Below, piece by piece: positions 6,469-15,977 of a stretch of 33,536 bases of DNA. Under the pieces are notes generated by a model. It saw only the letters and a list, made by a program, of their open reading frames with translations. It did not search any database and was not told the DNA's origin. The position numbers and the translations under genes are program-made. Positions within the stretch are counted from its first letter, which is position 1. Each line of letters starts with the position of its first letter. This DNA is from Prevotella sp. (lineage in GTDB: Bacteria; Bacteroidota; Bacteroidia; Bacteroidales; Bacteroidaceae): assembly GCA_017557185.1 (NCBI GenBank), contig JAFZAP010000072.1:1-33536 (forward strand), written 5' to 3'.

Positions 6469-8241
6469 ATGAAAAAGAAGATTCAATTCAGTCTGGTCTA
6501 TCGCGACATGTGGCAGAGCTCGGGTAAGTTCCAGCCACGCAAGGACCAGTTGGAGCGTATCGCTCCCGTGATTATCGAGATGGGCTGTTTTGCCCGTGTG
6601 GAGACAAATGGCGGTGCCTTCGAGCAGGTGAACCTGCTGGCCGGCGAGAACCCGAACGATGCCGTGAGGGCATTCTGTAAGCCGTTCAACGAGGTGGGCA
6701 TCAAAACCCATATGCTCGACCGCGGCTTGAATGCCTTGCGCATGTACCCTGTTCCCGACGACGTGCGAGCCCTGATGTACAAGGTGAAACACGCACAGGG
6801 CGTCGACATCCCCCGCATCTTCGATGGTCTGAACGACACTCGCAACATCATTCCCTCCATTCGCTGGGCGAAGGAGGCCGGAATGACGCCTCAGGCCACG
6901 CTCTGCATCACGACGAGTCCTGTTCACACCCTAGAGTATTACATGGGCATTGCCGACGAGGTAATTGCCGCCGGAGCAGAGGAAATCTGCCTGAAGGATA
7001 TGGCTGGCATCGGACAGCCCGCCTTCCTGGGTAAGCTGACGAAGATGATCAAGACGAAGTATCCCGAGGTGATCATTCAGTATCACGGTCATTCCGGTCC
7101 TGGTCTGTCGATGGCTTCTATCCTGGAGGTATGCGAAAACGGTGCCGACATCATCGATACCGCCATCGAGCCGCTGAGCTGGGGTAAGGTGCATCCCGAC
7201 GTGATCTCTGTGCAGTCGATGCTTCGCAACGAAGGCTTCGATGTGCCCGATATCAACATGAAAGCCTATATGAAGGCCCGTTCGCTGACACAGGAGTTCA
7301 TCGACGACTGGCTGGGCTATTTCATCAATCCGGGCAACAAGCAGATGTCGAGTCTGCTGCTCGGTTGCGGTCTGCCTGGCGGTATGATGGGAAGCATGAT
7401 GGCCGACCTCGGAGGTATTCAGGGCGTCATCAACAACTTGCGCAAGAAGAAGGGCGAGCCCGAGCTGACGACCGACGATATGCTCGTTGCCTTGTTCAAC
7501 GAGGTGGAGTATGTCTGGCCGCGCGTGGGCTATCCCCCACTGGTGACACCGTTCTCGCAGTATGTGAAGAACATCGCGCTCTTCAATCTCCTCACGATGG
7601 AGCAGGGTAAGGGCCGCTATATGATGATGGACGACTCCGTATGGGGCATGATTCTCGGTAAGAGTGGAAAGGTGCCCGGACCTTTGGCACCCGAGATCGT
7701 GGAACTCGCGAAGGCACAAGGCCGCGAATTCGTTTCCGACGATCCGCGTTCGTTCTATCCCAATGCCCTCGACGACTTCCGCAAGGAGATGGACGAGAAC
7801 GGCTGGGAGTATGGACCCGACGACGAAGAACTCTGGGAACTGGCTATGCACCCCGAGCAGTATCGCAACTACAAGAGCGGTCAGGCAAAGAAGAACCTGC
7901 TCGCCGATATCCAGAAGGCAAAGGACGCTGCTCTGGGCTCACAGATGAGTCCCGAGGAGATTGCAGCCTTCAAGCATGCGAAGGCCGACGCACTGGTGGC
8001 TCCCGTGAAGGGTCAACTGTTCTGGGAGTTCGGTGGCGACGGCGAGGCTGCTCCCACCGTGGAGCCGTTCATCGGCAAGGAATACCAGGAGGGCGAACCC
8101 TTCTGCTACATCGTTGCCACATGGGGCGAATTTGTCACCGTGCCTGCAGCTCTTGGCGGTAAGCTCGTGGAGATCAATGCCAAACAGGGTGCAAAGGTTC
8201 AGAAGGGCGACGTCATCGCCTATATTGAACGGGCAGAATAA
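6469..8241 (+). CDS. Oxaloacetate decarboxylase alpha / pyruvate carboxylase B-like carboxyltransferase
   Basis: The 590-residue protein has a pyruvate-carboxyltransferase TIM barrel (about residues 5-300), a conserved PYC/OADA domain (about 310-470) and a C-terminal biotinyl-like domain (about 520-590). Barrel features include YRDMWQS near the N-terminus, the active-site Lys176 in ICLKDMAG and the metal-binding HGH in YHGHSGPG. The family moves carboxyl groups between oxaloacetate or pyruvate and biotin. In the biotinyl-like domain the usual AMKM is replaced by A550-T-W552-G, so the acceptor lysine is absent and the domain cannot carry biotin. It may rely on a separate carrier protein or have another role. 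It is first in a plus-strand run with the HD protein (30-bp gap) and LptD, and has its own promoter. Confidence 0.85.
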   Translation: MKKKIQFSLVYRDMWQSSGKFQPRKDQLERIAPVIIEMGCFARVETNGGAFEQVNLLAGENPNDAVRAFCKPFNEVGIKTHMLDRGLNALRMYPVPDDVRALMYKVKHAQGVDIPRIFDGLNDTRNIIPSIRWAKEAGMTPQATLCITTSPVHTLEYYMGIADEVIAAGAEEICLKDMAGIGQPAFLGKLTKMIKTKYPEVIIQYHGHSGPGLSMASILEVCENGADIIDTAIEPLSWGKVHPDVISVQSMLRNEGFDVPDINMKAYMKARSLTQEFIDDWLGYFINPGNKQMSSLLLGCGLPGGMMGSMMADLGGIQGVINNLRKKKGEPELTTDDMLVALFNEVEYVWPRVGYPPLVTPFSQYVKNIALFNLLTMEQGKGRYMMMDDSVWGMILGKSGKVPGPLAPEIVELAKAQGREFVSDDPRSFYPNALDDFRKEMDENGWEYGPDDEELWELAMHPEQYRNYKSGQAKKNLLADIQKAKDAALGSQMSPEEIAAFKHAKADALVAPVKGQLFWEFGGDGEAAPTVEPFIGKEYQEGEPFCYIVATWGEFVTVPAALGGKLVEINAKQGAKVQKGDVIAYIERAE

Positions 8242-8271
8242 AACCTCGGGTGAATTACCCGGATAAATGAT

Positions 8272-8838
8272 ATGGATTACTCGAAGATCATCGATCACTT
8301 CTATCCTGAGGACAACGAGCTGCGACGCCTGTTGCTCATGCATAGCAGGGCTGTGGCCGACAAGGCTCTGCGCATCTGCGACCGACATCCCGAGCTGAAT
8401 CTCGACCGCGATTTCGTAGAGGCCGCTGCCATGTTGCACGACATCGGAATCATGAAGTGCGATGCTCCGAGTATCTTCTGTCAAGGCACAGAGCCATATA
8501 TCAGACACGGCATCATGGGAGCCGAAATGCTCAGGTTGCTGGAGCCTTCAGGGGCTCTTGAGCCCTTTGCCCGCGTCTGCCAGCGACACACAGGAGCAGG
8601 CATCACGCGCCAAGAGGTTCTCGACCAACGACTTCCCATGCCGCTGCCCGACGACGAGAGTGAGCCCTATATGCCCGAGACCGTCGAAGAACAAGTCGTT
8701 TGCTACGCCGACAAGTTCTTTTCGAAGACGAAACTCAACCGAGAGAAGACGGTAGAGGAGGTGGCGCGGTCGCTGAAGAAGTTTGGCGAAGGCGGCGTCG
8801 GCCGATTCCTGCAATGGGCTCAGACATTTGAAGAATAG
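8272..8838 (+). CDS. HD-domain phosphohydrolase-like protein
   Basis: The 188-residue product carries an HD domain: His24, then His56-Asp57 in AAMLHDIGIMKC, and further His residues in RHGIMGAEM and QRHTGAG. HD proteins are metal-dependent phosphohydrolases acting on nucleotides or related substrates; this one's substrate is unknown. It is a single-domain cytoplasmic protein without a signal peptide. It lies 30 bp after the carboxyltransferase and 21 bp before lptD on the same strand, so co-transcription is likely, though no functional link is evident. Confidence 0.85.
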   Translation: MDYSKIIDHFYPEDNELRRLLLMHSRAVADKALRICDRHPELNLDRDFVEAAAMLHDIGIMKCDAPSIFCQGTEPYIRHGIMGAEMLRLLEPSGALEPFARVCQRHTGAGITRQEVLDQRLPMPLPDDESEPYMPETVEEQVVCYADKFFSKTKLNREKTVEEVARSLKKFGEGGVGRFLQWAQTFEE

Positions 8839-8859
8839 ACTTGCGTTTCGTAGGTAAGA

Positions 8860-11800
8860 ATGAGAAGAAAGACCATAATCGTCCTGATGTTGACAGCCCT
8901 GGTGGTGACACTGGGCAGCTGTCGGCACGGGTTGCAACAGACGCTCACCGATATGGCTTCCGAACTGGGGAACATCGTGCAGAGCGACGAAACTGAGGCT
9001 GCAAAGCCTTCAGTCGAAGATGTTGTGCCCGCTAAGGAGGAATCGCAAGAGCAGAATGCCGAAGGTCTTTCGAACGATGAAAAACAACCTGCCGACACTA
9101 CGCAACAACAGAAGACTAGGCAAGAAACTCCTACCCCTTCGTCAAAGGATCTACCCAAGCAGCCGAAAGATTCGGTTGATGATAAGAAGCTGGCTGCGAA
9201 GGCGCTCGAAGTGGACACCACCAAGATGGACTCGCTGGAGCTGGCTGTCTACCGTCACAATCGAGCCATCGACGACAGTATCAGCTTGGACTCGATGAAC
9301 CGCCAGCGCAAGAACGGCATCGACTCGCCTGTGGAATACACGGCTGAGGACTCTATCGTCTACATGGCCGGCACGAATATGGCGTACCTCTACGGCTCGT
9401 CGAACGTGAAATATCAGAACATGGACCTGAAGAGCGAGAAGATCTACATGGGTCTCGACTCGAGCAAGGTGCATGCGACGGGTGCTTTGGCGCTGAAGAA
9501 GGAGGCCGAGGAAAAGGCACCTGAGCAAATCACCGACAACGACTACGAGCTGGTGGGAACACCGGTGTTCCAGATGGGGCAGGACACATACGAGAACGAT
9601 ACCATCTCCTTCAACTTCAAGACGAAGAAGGGACTGATCCGCAACGTCTACACCGAACAGGAGGACGGCTTCCTGAACGGTGAGTTGGCTAAGCGAACGG
9701 CGACGGGAGAAATCTATCTGCAGCATGGAACCTACACCACCTGTAATGCCGACCATCCAGACTTCTACATCGCTTTGTCGCGTGCAAAGGTGCGACCAGG
9801 CAAGGATGTGGTGTTCGGACCTGCCTATCTGGTAGTATGCGATGTGCCGTTGCCGCTGGCCATCCCCTATGGTTTCTTCCCGTTCACGAAGAGCTATTCC
9901 AGCGGATTCATCATGCCGACCTACGGCGACGAGAGCGCTCGCGGCTTCTACCTGCGCGACGGTGGCTACTACTTCGCCATCAGCGACAAGTTCGACCTGA
10001 AGCTGCTTGGCGAAATCTACACCAAGGGCTCATGGGGACTGAGTGCCGCCAGCAACTACCGCAAGCGCTATAAGTACAGCGGTTCTTTCTATTTCAGCTA
10101 TCAGGACACACGAAACGGTGACAAGGGCATGCCCGACTTCACTCGCCAGGAGAGTTTCAAGGTGCAGTGGAGCCACCGCCAGGATCCGAAGTCGAATCCC
10201 TACAGCTCGCTGTCGGCCAATGTGAACTTCGCCACCAGCAGCTATGAGCGCAACAACCTCACGTCGATGTATAACCCACAGGCTATGACACAGTCGACGC
10301 GCACATCGTCAGTGAGCTGGAGTACGACGTTCTCGAGCATCGGCATGTCATTGTCGTCGACGTTCAACCTCGCTCAGAATATGCGCGACACAACCGTTTC
10401 GCTCACCATGCCCGACCAGAACATTTCCATCTCGCGCTTCTATCCGTTCAAGCGCAAACACATGGCAGGCAAGGAACGCTGGTATGAGAAGATTGCGATG
10501 AGCTACACGGGACATCTCTCCAATTCAATCACGACCAAGGAGAACCAACTGATGCACTCCAATCTCGTGAAGGACTGGAAGAACGGCATGCAGCACCAGA
10601 TTCCCATCAGCGGTTCGTTCACGCTCTTCGACTATCTGAACATCAATCCCTCGTTCAACTTCACCGACCGTATGTATACTAATAAGGTGATGCGATCGTG
10701 GGATGGTGTCAACCAATGCGAGGTGGCCGACACCGTATATGGTCTGCACAACGTCTATAATTGGAGTCTGTCGCTGTCAGCATCGACGAAAATCTATGGT
10801 ATGTGGACTCCTTGGCGCAAGTTGTTCGGTGACAAGATCGACCGCATCCGCCACGTATTGACACCACAGGTGAGCTTCAGCTATGCACCCGATTTCGGTG
10901 CAAGCCGCTACGGATTCTATGATACTTATCAAAGGACCGATGCCAACGGCAACGTTTCGCTTGTGCAGTACTCGCCCTACCAAAGCGGTATGTACGGCAT
11001 TCCAGGCAAAGGACGCACAGGAAGCATCTCGCTTGATTTGGGGAACAATCTGGAGATGAAGATAAAGGGCGGCGACAACGATACGGTGGACTTCAAGAAG
11101 ATTAGCCTCATCGACGAACTGGGATTGGGCATGTCGTACAATATGGCGGCAAAGGTGAGGCCGCTCAGCGACCTGAACACGCGCATCCGACTGAAGCTTT
11201 CGAAGAACTACACCTTCAACCTGAATGCTGTCTTTGCCACTTATGCCTATGAACTCGACGAGAACGGGCGCCCCTATCTGGGCACACATACCGAATATAG
11301 CTTTGGACGCTTCGGCCGTTTCCAGGGTATGTCGCAGAACATTTCCTACACTTTGACCCCCGAGAAGCTGAAGAAACTCTTTGGCGGTGACCGCGAGAAG
11401 GACGAGAAGGATGTTGATGATGACGATGAAGGCATCGACACCGACCGCGAGTCGAATATCGACGACACGATGGTGAAAGGTCAGCAGGGTGCCAAGCGCA
11501 AAAAGGAATCCAGCAAGGCTGCCACCGACTCCGATGGCTATATGACGTTCTCAATGCCTTGGTCGATTACGATTGGCTATGGTATCACCATGCGCGAGAA
11601 CCAGGATCCTGAGAAATTCAACAAGAAACGCATGCGCTATCCGTACAAGTTCAATCAAAACCTGAACATGAGTGGCAACATCCGACTGAGTGAAGGATGG
11701 AACATCTCGTTCTCGAGCGGCTACGACTTCGACAATAAGAAGATCTCGATGACAACCGCATCGCTGCAGCGCGACCTGCATTGCTTCAACATGTCGTGCT

Positions 11801-11922
11801 CGGTTGTTCTGGCTCCCTACACAAGCTATAACTTCACCTTCCGTTGTAATGCCGCCACGCTTACCGATGCGCTGAAGTATGACAAGCGTTCTGGATACTC
11901 CAACGCCGTAAGGTGGTATTAA
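8860..11922 (+). CDS. lptD: LPS-assembly outer membrane protein, LptD-like
   Basis: Bacteroidota-type LptD is the outer membrane beta-barrel that inserts lipopolysaccharide into the outer leaflet. The 1020-residue protein has a hydrophobic N-terminal signal ending in a lipobox-like LGSC (Cys21) and a low-complexity Glu/Gln/Lys/Pro linker (about 35-110). An OstA-like periplasmic part (about 150-320) follows, containing TAEDSIVYMAG and YGSSNVKYQN. The long barrel region begins around PLAIPYGFFPFTKSYSSGF (about 330) and runs to the C-terminus. A very acidic loop with EKDEKDVDDDDEG starts near 846. The lipobox is unusual for a barrel protein. It lies 21 bp after the HD gene and 26 bp before the GH53 gene. 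Confidence 0.85.
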   Translation: MRRKTIIVLMLTALVVTLGSCRHGLQQTLTDMASELGNIVQSDETEAAKPSVEDVVPAKEESQEQNAEGLSNDEKQPADTTQQQKTRQETPTPSSKDLPKQPKDSVDDKKLAAKALEVDTTKMDSLELAVYRHNRAIDDSISLDSMNRQRKNGIDSPVEYTAEDSIVYMAGTNMAYLYGSSNVKYQNMDLKSEKIYMGLDSSKVHATGALALKKEAEEKAPEQITDNDYELVGTPVFQMGQDTYENDTISFNFKTKKGLIRNVYTEQEDGFLNGELAKRTATGEIYLQHGTYTTCNADHPDFYIALSRAKVRPGKDVVFGPAYLVVCDVPLPLAIPYGFFPFTKSYSSGFIMPTYGDESARGFYLRDGGYYFAISDKFDLKLLGEIYTKGSWGLSAASNYRKRYKYSGSFYFSYQDTRNGDKGMPDFTRQESFKVQWSHRQDPKSNPYSSLSANVNFATSSYERNNLTSMYNPQAMTQSTRTSSVSWSTTFSSIGMSLSSTFNLAQNMRDTTVSLTMPDQNISISRFYPFKRKHMAGKERWYEKIAMSYTGHLSNSITTKENQLMHSNLVKDWKNGMQHQIPISGSFTLFDYLNINPSFNFTDRMYTNKVMRSWDGVNQCEVADTVYGLHNVYNWSLSLSASTKIYGMWTPWRKLFGDKIDRIRHVLTPQVSFSYAPDFGASRYGFYDTYQRTDANGNVSLVQYSPYQSGMYGIPGKGRTGSISLDLGNNLEMKIKGGDNDTVDFKKISLIDELGLGMSYNMAAKVRPLSDLNTRIRLKLSKNYTFNLNAVFATYAYELDENGRPYLGTHTEYSFGRFGRFQGMSQNISYTLTPEKLKKLFGGDREKDEKDVDDDDEGIDTDRESNIDDTMVKGQQGAKRKKESSKAATDSDGYMTFSMPWSITIGYGITMRENQDPEKFNKKRMRYPYKFNQNLNMSGNIRLSEGWNISFSSGYDFDNKKISMTTASLQRDLHCFNMSCSVVLAPYTSYNFTFRCNAATLTDALKYDKRSGYSNAVRWY

Positions 11923-11948
11923 GAAAGTTGATAGTTGATAGTTGAAAG

Positions 11949-13127
11949 ATGAAAATATTATTCTCATTCGTAGCAGCATTCTTTGCGCTGGCAGTTCAGG
12001 CACAATCGGCAACTTCTTTTGCACGTGGTGCCGATGTCAGCTGGTGTACGGAGATGGAAGCCGACGGCAAGAAATTCTATGATGCAAACGGCGAAGAAAC
12101 AGAGCTGATGACGCTGATGAAGCAAATCGGAATGAATGCCATCCGACTGCGTGTGTGGGTGAATCCAGAAAAGGCTTATGGCCCGTGGTGCGACAAAGCC
12201 GATGTGCTGGTAAAGACACGACGAGCCCACGAACAGGGATTGTCGCTGATGATCGACTTCCACTATAGCGACTTCTTCGCTGACCCTGGCCGTCAGGACA
12301 AGCCATCGGCATGGGCCAGTTATTCGATGGACGAAGTGAAACAGGCTGTTGCCGACCACACTCGCGACATCCTGCAGGCACTGAAGGACGAGGGCATTGA
12401 ACCCGAGTGGGTGCAGGTGGGCAACGAGACGCGGTCGGGCATGATCTGGGAGAGTGGACGTATCGATTGGAACAAGTCGGGCTCAGCACGCTATACCAAC
12501 TACGTGGCATTGAGCAACGCCGGATATGATGCCGTTCACGAAGTGCTTCCAGAAGCAAAAGTCATCGTTCACATCGACAAAGGCTCCGACGACAACACTT
12601 GGTTCTATCGTGAATTCAAGGGTGCCGGCGGCAAGTTCGACATGATTGGATTGTCACATTATCCTGAAAGCGATTGGAAGAACGAGAATACAAAGATTGC
12701 CAACAACGTGAAGAGTCTCGGACAGACCTTCAACGTGCCGGTGATGATTGTTGAGACAGGCTATTCGGCCAGCAACGAAACGTTGGCAGAGCAGGTGATG
12801 ACCGACCTCTTCAACAAGACAAAGGAACTTACACAGTGCGCCGGTATCTTCTATTGGGAACCAGAACTATACGACTGGTGGAAGCCTTCCTACTATACGA
12901 AACTCGGCTGGAACGCCTATAGCAAGGGTGCCTTCACTTCACAGGGCAGGCCCGGTAAAGCACTGAATGCTTTTCAGGGTGACCCTTCGGGCATCACTCT
13001 GACCAATAGCGAAAACGAAGAACGAATGGGGAATGCAACTGTCTATGATGTGCTGGGGCGCATTCACAACGGAATGATGAAAAACAACACCATTTATATT
13101 TTTGATGGGCGCAAGGTCCTGAAATAA
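11949..13127 (+). CDS. Arabinogalactan endo-beta-1,4-galactanase, GH53 family
   Basis: GH53 enzymes cut beta-1,4-galactan side chains of pectin. The 392-residue protein has a signal peptide (first ~19 residues, ending AVQAQ) and the family start FARGADVSWCTEMEADGKKF. The catalytic pair fits the family: the acid/base in VQVGNETRSG (Glu160) and the nucleophile in VETGYS (Glu269). The last ~35 residues have the pattern VYDVLGRIHNG...IYIFDGRKVLK, which resembles a short type IX secretion C-terminal tail, so export to the cell surface is likely. The gap to lptD holds only a short AGTTGAT tandem repeat. The gene ends 6 bp from the convergent antiporter gene. No other galactan genes are nearby. Confidence 0.93.
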   Translation: MKILFSFVAAFFALAVQAQSATSFARGADVSWCTEMEADGKKFYDANGEETELMTLMKQIGMNAIRLRVWVNPEKAYGPWCDKADVLVKTRRAHEQGLSLMIDFHYSDFFADPGRQDKPSAWASYSMDEVKQAVADHTRDILQALKDEGIEPEWVQVGNETRSGMIWESGRIDWNKSGSARYTNYVALSNAGYDAVHEVLPEAKVIVHIDKGSDDNTWFYREFKGAGGKFDMIGLSHYPESDWKNENTKIANNVKSLGQTFNVPVMIVETGYSASNETLAEQVMTDLFNKTKELTQCAGIFYWEPELYDWWKPSYYTKLGWNAYSKGAFTSQGRPGKALNAFQGDPSGITLTNSENEERMGNATVYDVLGRIHNGMMKNNTIYIFDGRKVLK

Positions 13128-13133
13128 TCACCA

Positions 13134-15386
13134 TCACACTTTGAGCAGTCGCTTCAGGTCGGATTCCTCACCAACCACCCACACAATATCACCATGTTCA
13201 AACACTCGGTCAGGATCAACGATCGTCAGCTGCTCCTGTCCTTCTTCCACGCCGACCACCATGCAACCGTAGTCCTCGCGGAAACCGCTTTCCTTCAATT
13301 TCCTGCCAATAAAAGGACTGCTGGCCGAAAGGACGATTTTCTGTAAGTGCATCTCCCGCTTTTCTATCTCCGTATCCTCAGGCACAAGTTCATCGCGCAA
13401 AGATGCTGCGAAGAGACTAAGCTGGTCGTCGTTGCCGATGGCCTGGATGCGGTCACCCGGGAAGAGCACGGTGTCACCCGTCGGGATGTTGAGACGCTGT
13501 AAGCCTCGCAACACACTGCTCACATGGATGCCGAAACGATGACCGATGTTCAGTTGTGCGAGCGACTTTCCTGCCCAAAGCGAATCCTCGGGTACAACGA
13601 ACTCACCAATATGGATGTCGCGGTCGAGCAGATGTCCCTCGAAGAGTGGTTTCTTCCGCCCATGCACCTGAGCCTCGATATCCCTTGACCGGAGATTCTG
13701 CACAAACAGTCGCTCCAATCGGATGCTGCGACGTTTCAATGAGCGCGACATAATCATTAGCACCACCGCTACGAGAGCTATAGCCACCATCAGCGCATGA
13801 CGGAAATGCAACAGGTGGCTGACGACATAGAAGACGAATGAAGCCGCAATGATAACGCGTACGATCACTGTGAAGATTAGCGGCAGGCGGTTCAACCGAC
13901 TCTCCGTCCACAGCGCACGGAATTCATTAGAATGATTCTTCTTCATCACCATAGCACGCAAGAAGGGTGCTATGAACAGAATGGTCAGCAGAGCTGTTAC
14001 GGCATTGGCCCACCACAGACCTGCATGGGCAGGCAGCAAGTGCTGTATGAAGGGGAGCACGATGGTGAACATCAGGGCGATGGTGGCTGACGACAAGATG
14101 CTATAGACCACAATGTTCAAACCCAGCTGACCGAGCAGTCGGTGCCAATTGCTGCGCTCAGCCTGCGTAGAGTGATGCATCTCGCCCAAGTGGTTCAGAC
14201 GACGTAGCCACCGTTTCGGCAGACGTATCGAAAGGCGGTTGTAGCAGGGCTCGGCAGCACGGATCATGTAAGGTGTGAGGAATGTGGTGACTACCGACAC
14301 CGCTACTACAACCGGATAGAGGAAGTCGCTGATGACGCCGAGCGTCAGTCCCAGCGAAGCAATGATGAAGGCAAACTCGCCAATCTGTGCCATCGAGAAA
14401 CCGCAGCGCATTGCTGTCTTCAGGGGCTGGCCGCTGAGCATATAGCTCGTTGAGCCGAACACTGCCTGGCCCAGCAAGATGGTCAACGTGAGCACAACGA
14501 TGGGCAACCACTGCGATAGCAAAATATGCGGATCGACAAGCATACCCACCGACACGAAGAACACAGCACCGAAAAGATTCTTCACCGGTTCCACCAGACG
14601 AATAATCTTGTCGGCCTCAATAGTCTCGGCAAGTATGCTACCCATGACAAAAGCACCGAAAGCCGAGCTGAACCCTGCCCGTGTGGCAATGATAGCCATC
14701 AGAAAGCACAGCCCCAACGAAACGATGACGAGTGTCTCGTCGGTCATCAGCTTGCGCGTTTTCCTGAGAAATAGCGGAATCAAGAAGATGCCAACGACAA
14801 ACCAGAGAATGAGGATGAAGCCTAGTCGCAGGATGCTCATAAGCATCTCGCCGCCTCCCAACGATTTACCTCCGGCAATAGTCGACAGCATCACCATCAT
14901 CACAATGGCCAGCACGTCCTCCAGAATAAGCACGCTCATCACCAGCGATGCAAAGTGCTGCTGTCGTAGTCCCATATCGTCGAAGGCCTTGTAGATGATG
15001 GTGGTCGATGACATCGCAAGCATACCGCCCAGGAATACGCAGTTCATATGCGACCAGCCGAATGCCTTGCCCACGAGTATGCCCAGAGTCATCATCGAGA
15101 ATACTGTGGAAACGGCAGCAATAACAGGGGCCATGCCCATCTTCAGGATCTTCTTGAACGAGAAGTCAAGACCCAGCGCAAAAAGTAGGAAGAGCACACC
15201 GATATCGGCCCACGTCTGAATATTCTCCTTGTCAACTACCGAGGCGATATAGGGCATGTGCGGTGACACGAGGAATCCGGCCACGATGTAGCCCAACACA
15301 AGCGGTTGCTTGAGTTTCTTGAACACCAGTGTCACCACTCCGGCAACGACAAGTATCAGCGTCAGGTCGATAATCAGATGCTCCAT
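13134..15386 (-). CDS. Cation:proton antiporter, CPA2 (KefB-type) family
   Basis: A membrane antiporter exchanging K+ or Na+ for protons. From ATG 15384-15386 it is 750 residues. The first ~385 residues form a Na+/H+ exchanger domain with many helices; GVLFLLFALGLDFSFKK and SSAFGAFVMGSILAET are typical CPA2 stretches. Further helices occupy about 415-560. Two consecutive TrkA-C-like domains lie at the C-terminus (about 590-670 and 675-748; the second contains FIGRKLKESGFREDYGC). There is no nucleotide-binding TrkA-N domain. The frame could start 14 codons earlier at 15428, but MEHLIIDLTLILVVAGV is the usual beginning. It lies 112 bp after the GxxExxY gene on the same strand. Confidence 0.92.
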   Translation of the reverse strand: MEHLIIDLTLILVVAGVVTLVFKKLKQPLVLGYIVAGFLVSPHMPYIASVVDKENIQTWADIGVLFLLFALGLDFSFKKILKMGMAPVIAAVSTVFSMMTLGILVGKAFGWSHMNCVFLGGMLAMSSTTIIYKAFDDMGLRQQHFASLVMSVLILEDVLAIVMMVMLSTIAGGKSLGGGEMLMSILRLGFILILWFVVGIFLIPLFLRKTRKLMTDETLVIVSLGLCFLMAIIATRAGFSSAFGAFVMGSILAETIEADKIIRLVEPVKNLFGAVFFVSVGMLVDPHILLSQWLPIVVLTLTILLGQAVFGSTSYMLSGQPLKTAMRCGFSMAQIGEFAFIIASLGLTLGVISDFLYPVVVAVSVVTTFLTPYMIRAAEPCYNRLSIRLPKRWLRRLNHLGEMHHSTQAERSNWHRLLGQLGLNIVVYSILSSATIALMFTIVLPFIQHLLPAHAGLWWANAVTALLTILFIAPFLRAMVMKKNHSNEFRALWTESRLNRLPLIFTVIVRVIIAASFVFYVVSHLLHFRHALMVAIALVAVVLMIMSRSLKRRSIRLERLFVQNLRSRDIEAQVHGRKKPLFEGHLLDRDIHIGEFVVPEDSLWAGKSLAQLNIGHRFGIHVSSVLRGLQRLNIPTGDTVLFPGDRIQAIGNDDQLSLFAASLRDELVPEDTEIEKREMHLQKIVLSASSPFIGRKLKESGFREDYGCMVVGVEEGQEQLTIVDPDRVFEHGDIVWVVGEESDLKRLLKV

Positions 15387-15498
15387 TGTTTTGACATTAA
15401 GATATTTGGACAGAGAGTTATTTGACAAAGAGACAAAGAGGCTTTTTTACAAAGAAACAAGAGGGGTTAAGCTCTCGTCTCTCTAACCATATTCACTA

Positions 15499-15936
15499 TC
15501 AATGGTTCCGCCAATATACTCGGAACTTCCGTCTAATTTCGATGACTTCGCCACCGAAGTTAATAAGCAAACCATTGTCGATGCCAGTGGCATTCAGATA
15601 ATTAACCAATTGAACCTCATTGATGGGCACGATAGCGTTTACAGCCTTTAGCTCTATGATAACTTTCCCTTCGGCTATCATATCTGCGCGATACTCACCT
15701 ATCACATGTCCGCGATACTCCACTTTCAAAGGCACCTCAGTGAAGACATGAATGCCACGCTCTTTCATTTCAATGAACATCGCGTTTTTATATATCTTCT
15801 CTTCGAATCCTGGTGTGAGATACTTTCTTACGGTTTTCGCGCAATCGCAAATCTCAGAAATAAGTTCTTCTGTATCCCAAGGACTTTGATAGCCTTCTAT
15901 CAGGGTTTGTTTCAACGTATCACCCATCGTATTCAT
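15499..15936 (-). CDS. GxxExxY family protein
   Basis: The 145-residue product belongs to the GxxExxY family (TIGR04256-like), small PD-(D/E)XK-fold proteins of unknown function. The naming motif is visible as GFEEKIY near residue 43. The nuclease-like core follows: EYRADMIAEGKVIIELKAV (Asp, then Glu-x-Lys), QLVNYLNATG and GLLINFGG. An ATG at 15934-15936 is preferred over the adjoining TTG. The frame stays open upstream into the end of pepT but offers no other ATG. The gene is more AT-rich than its neighbours, suggesting transfer. It lies about 40 bp after pepT and before the antiporter, so it may be read from the pepT promoter. Confidence 0.85.
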   Translation of the reverse strand: MNTMGDTLKQTLIEGYQSPWDTEELISEICDCAKTVRKYLTPGFEEKIYKNAMFIEMKERGIHVFTEVPLKVEYRGHVIGEYRADMIAEGKVIIELKAVNAIVPINEVQLVNYLNATGIDNGLLINFGGEVIEIRRKFRVYWRNH

Positions 15937-15977
15937 CAATTCGTAAATACTCTCTATGTCAGAATTCTCTTTGTCAA

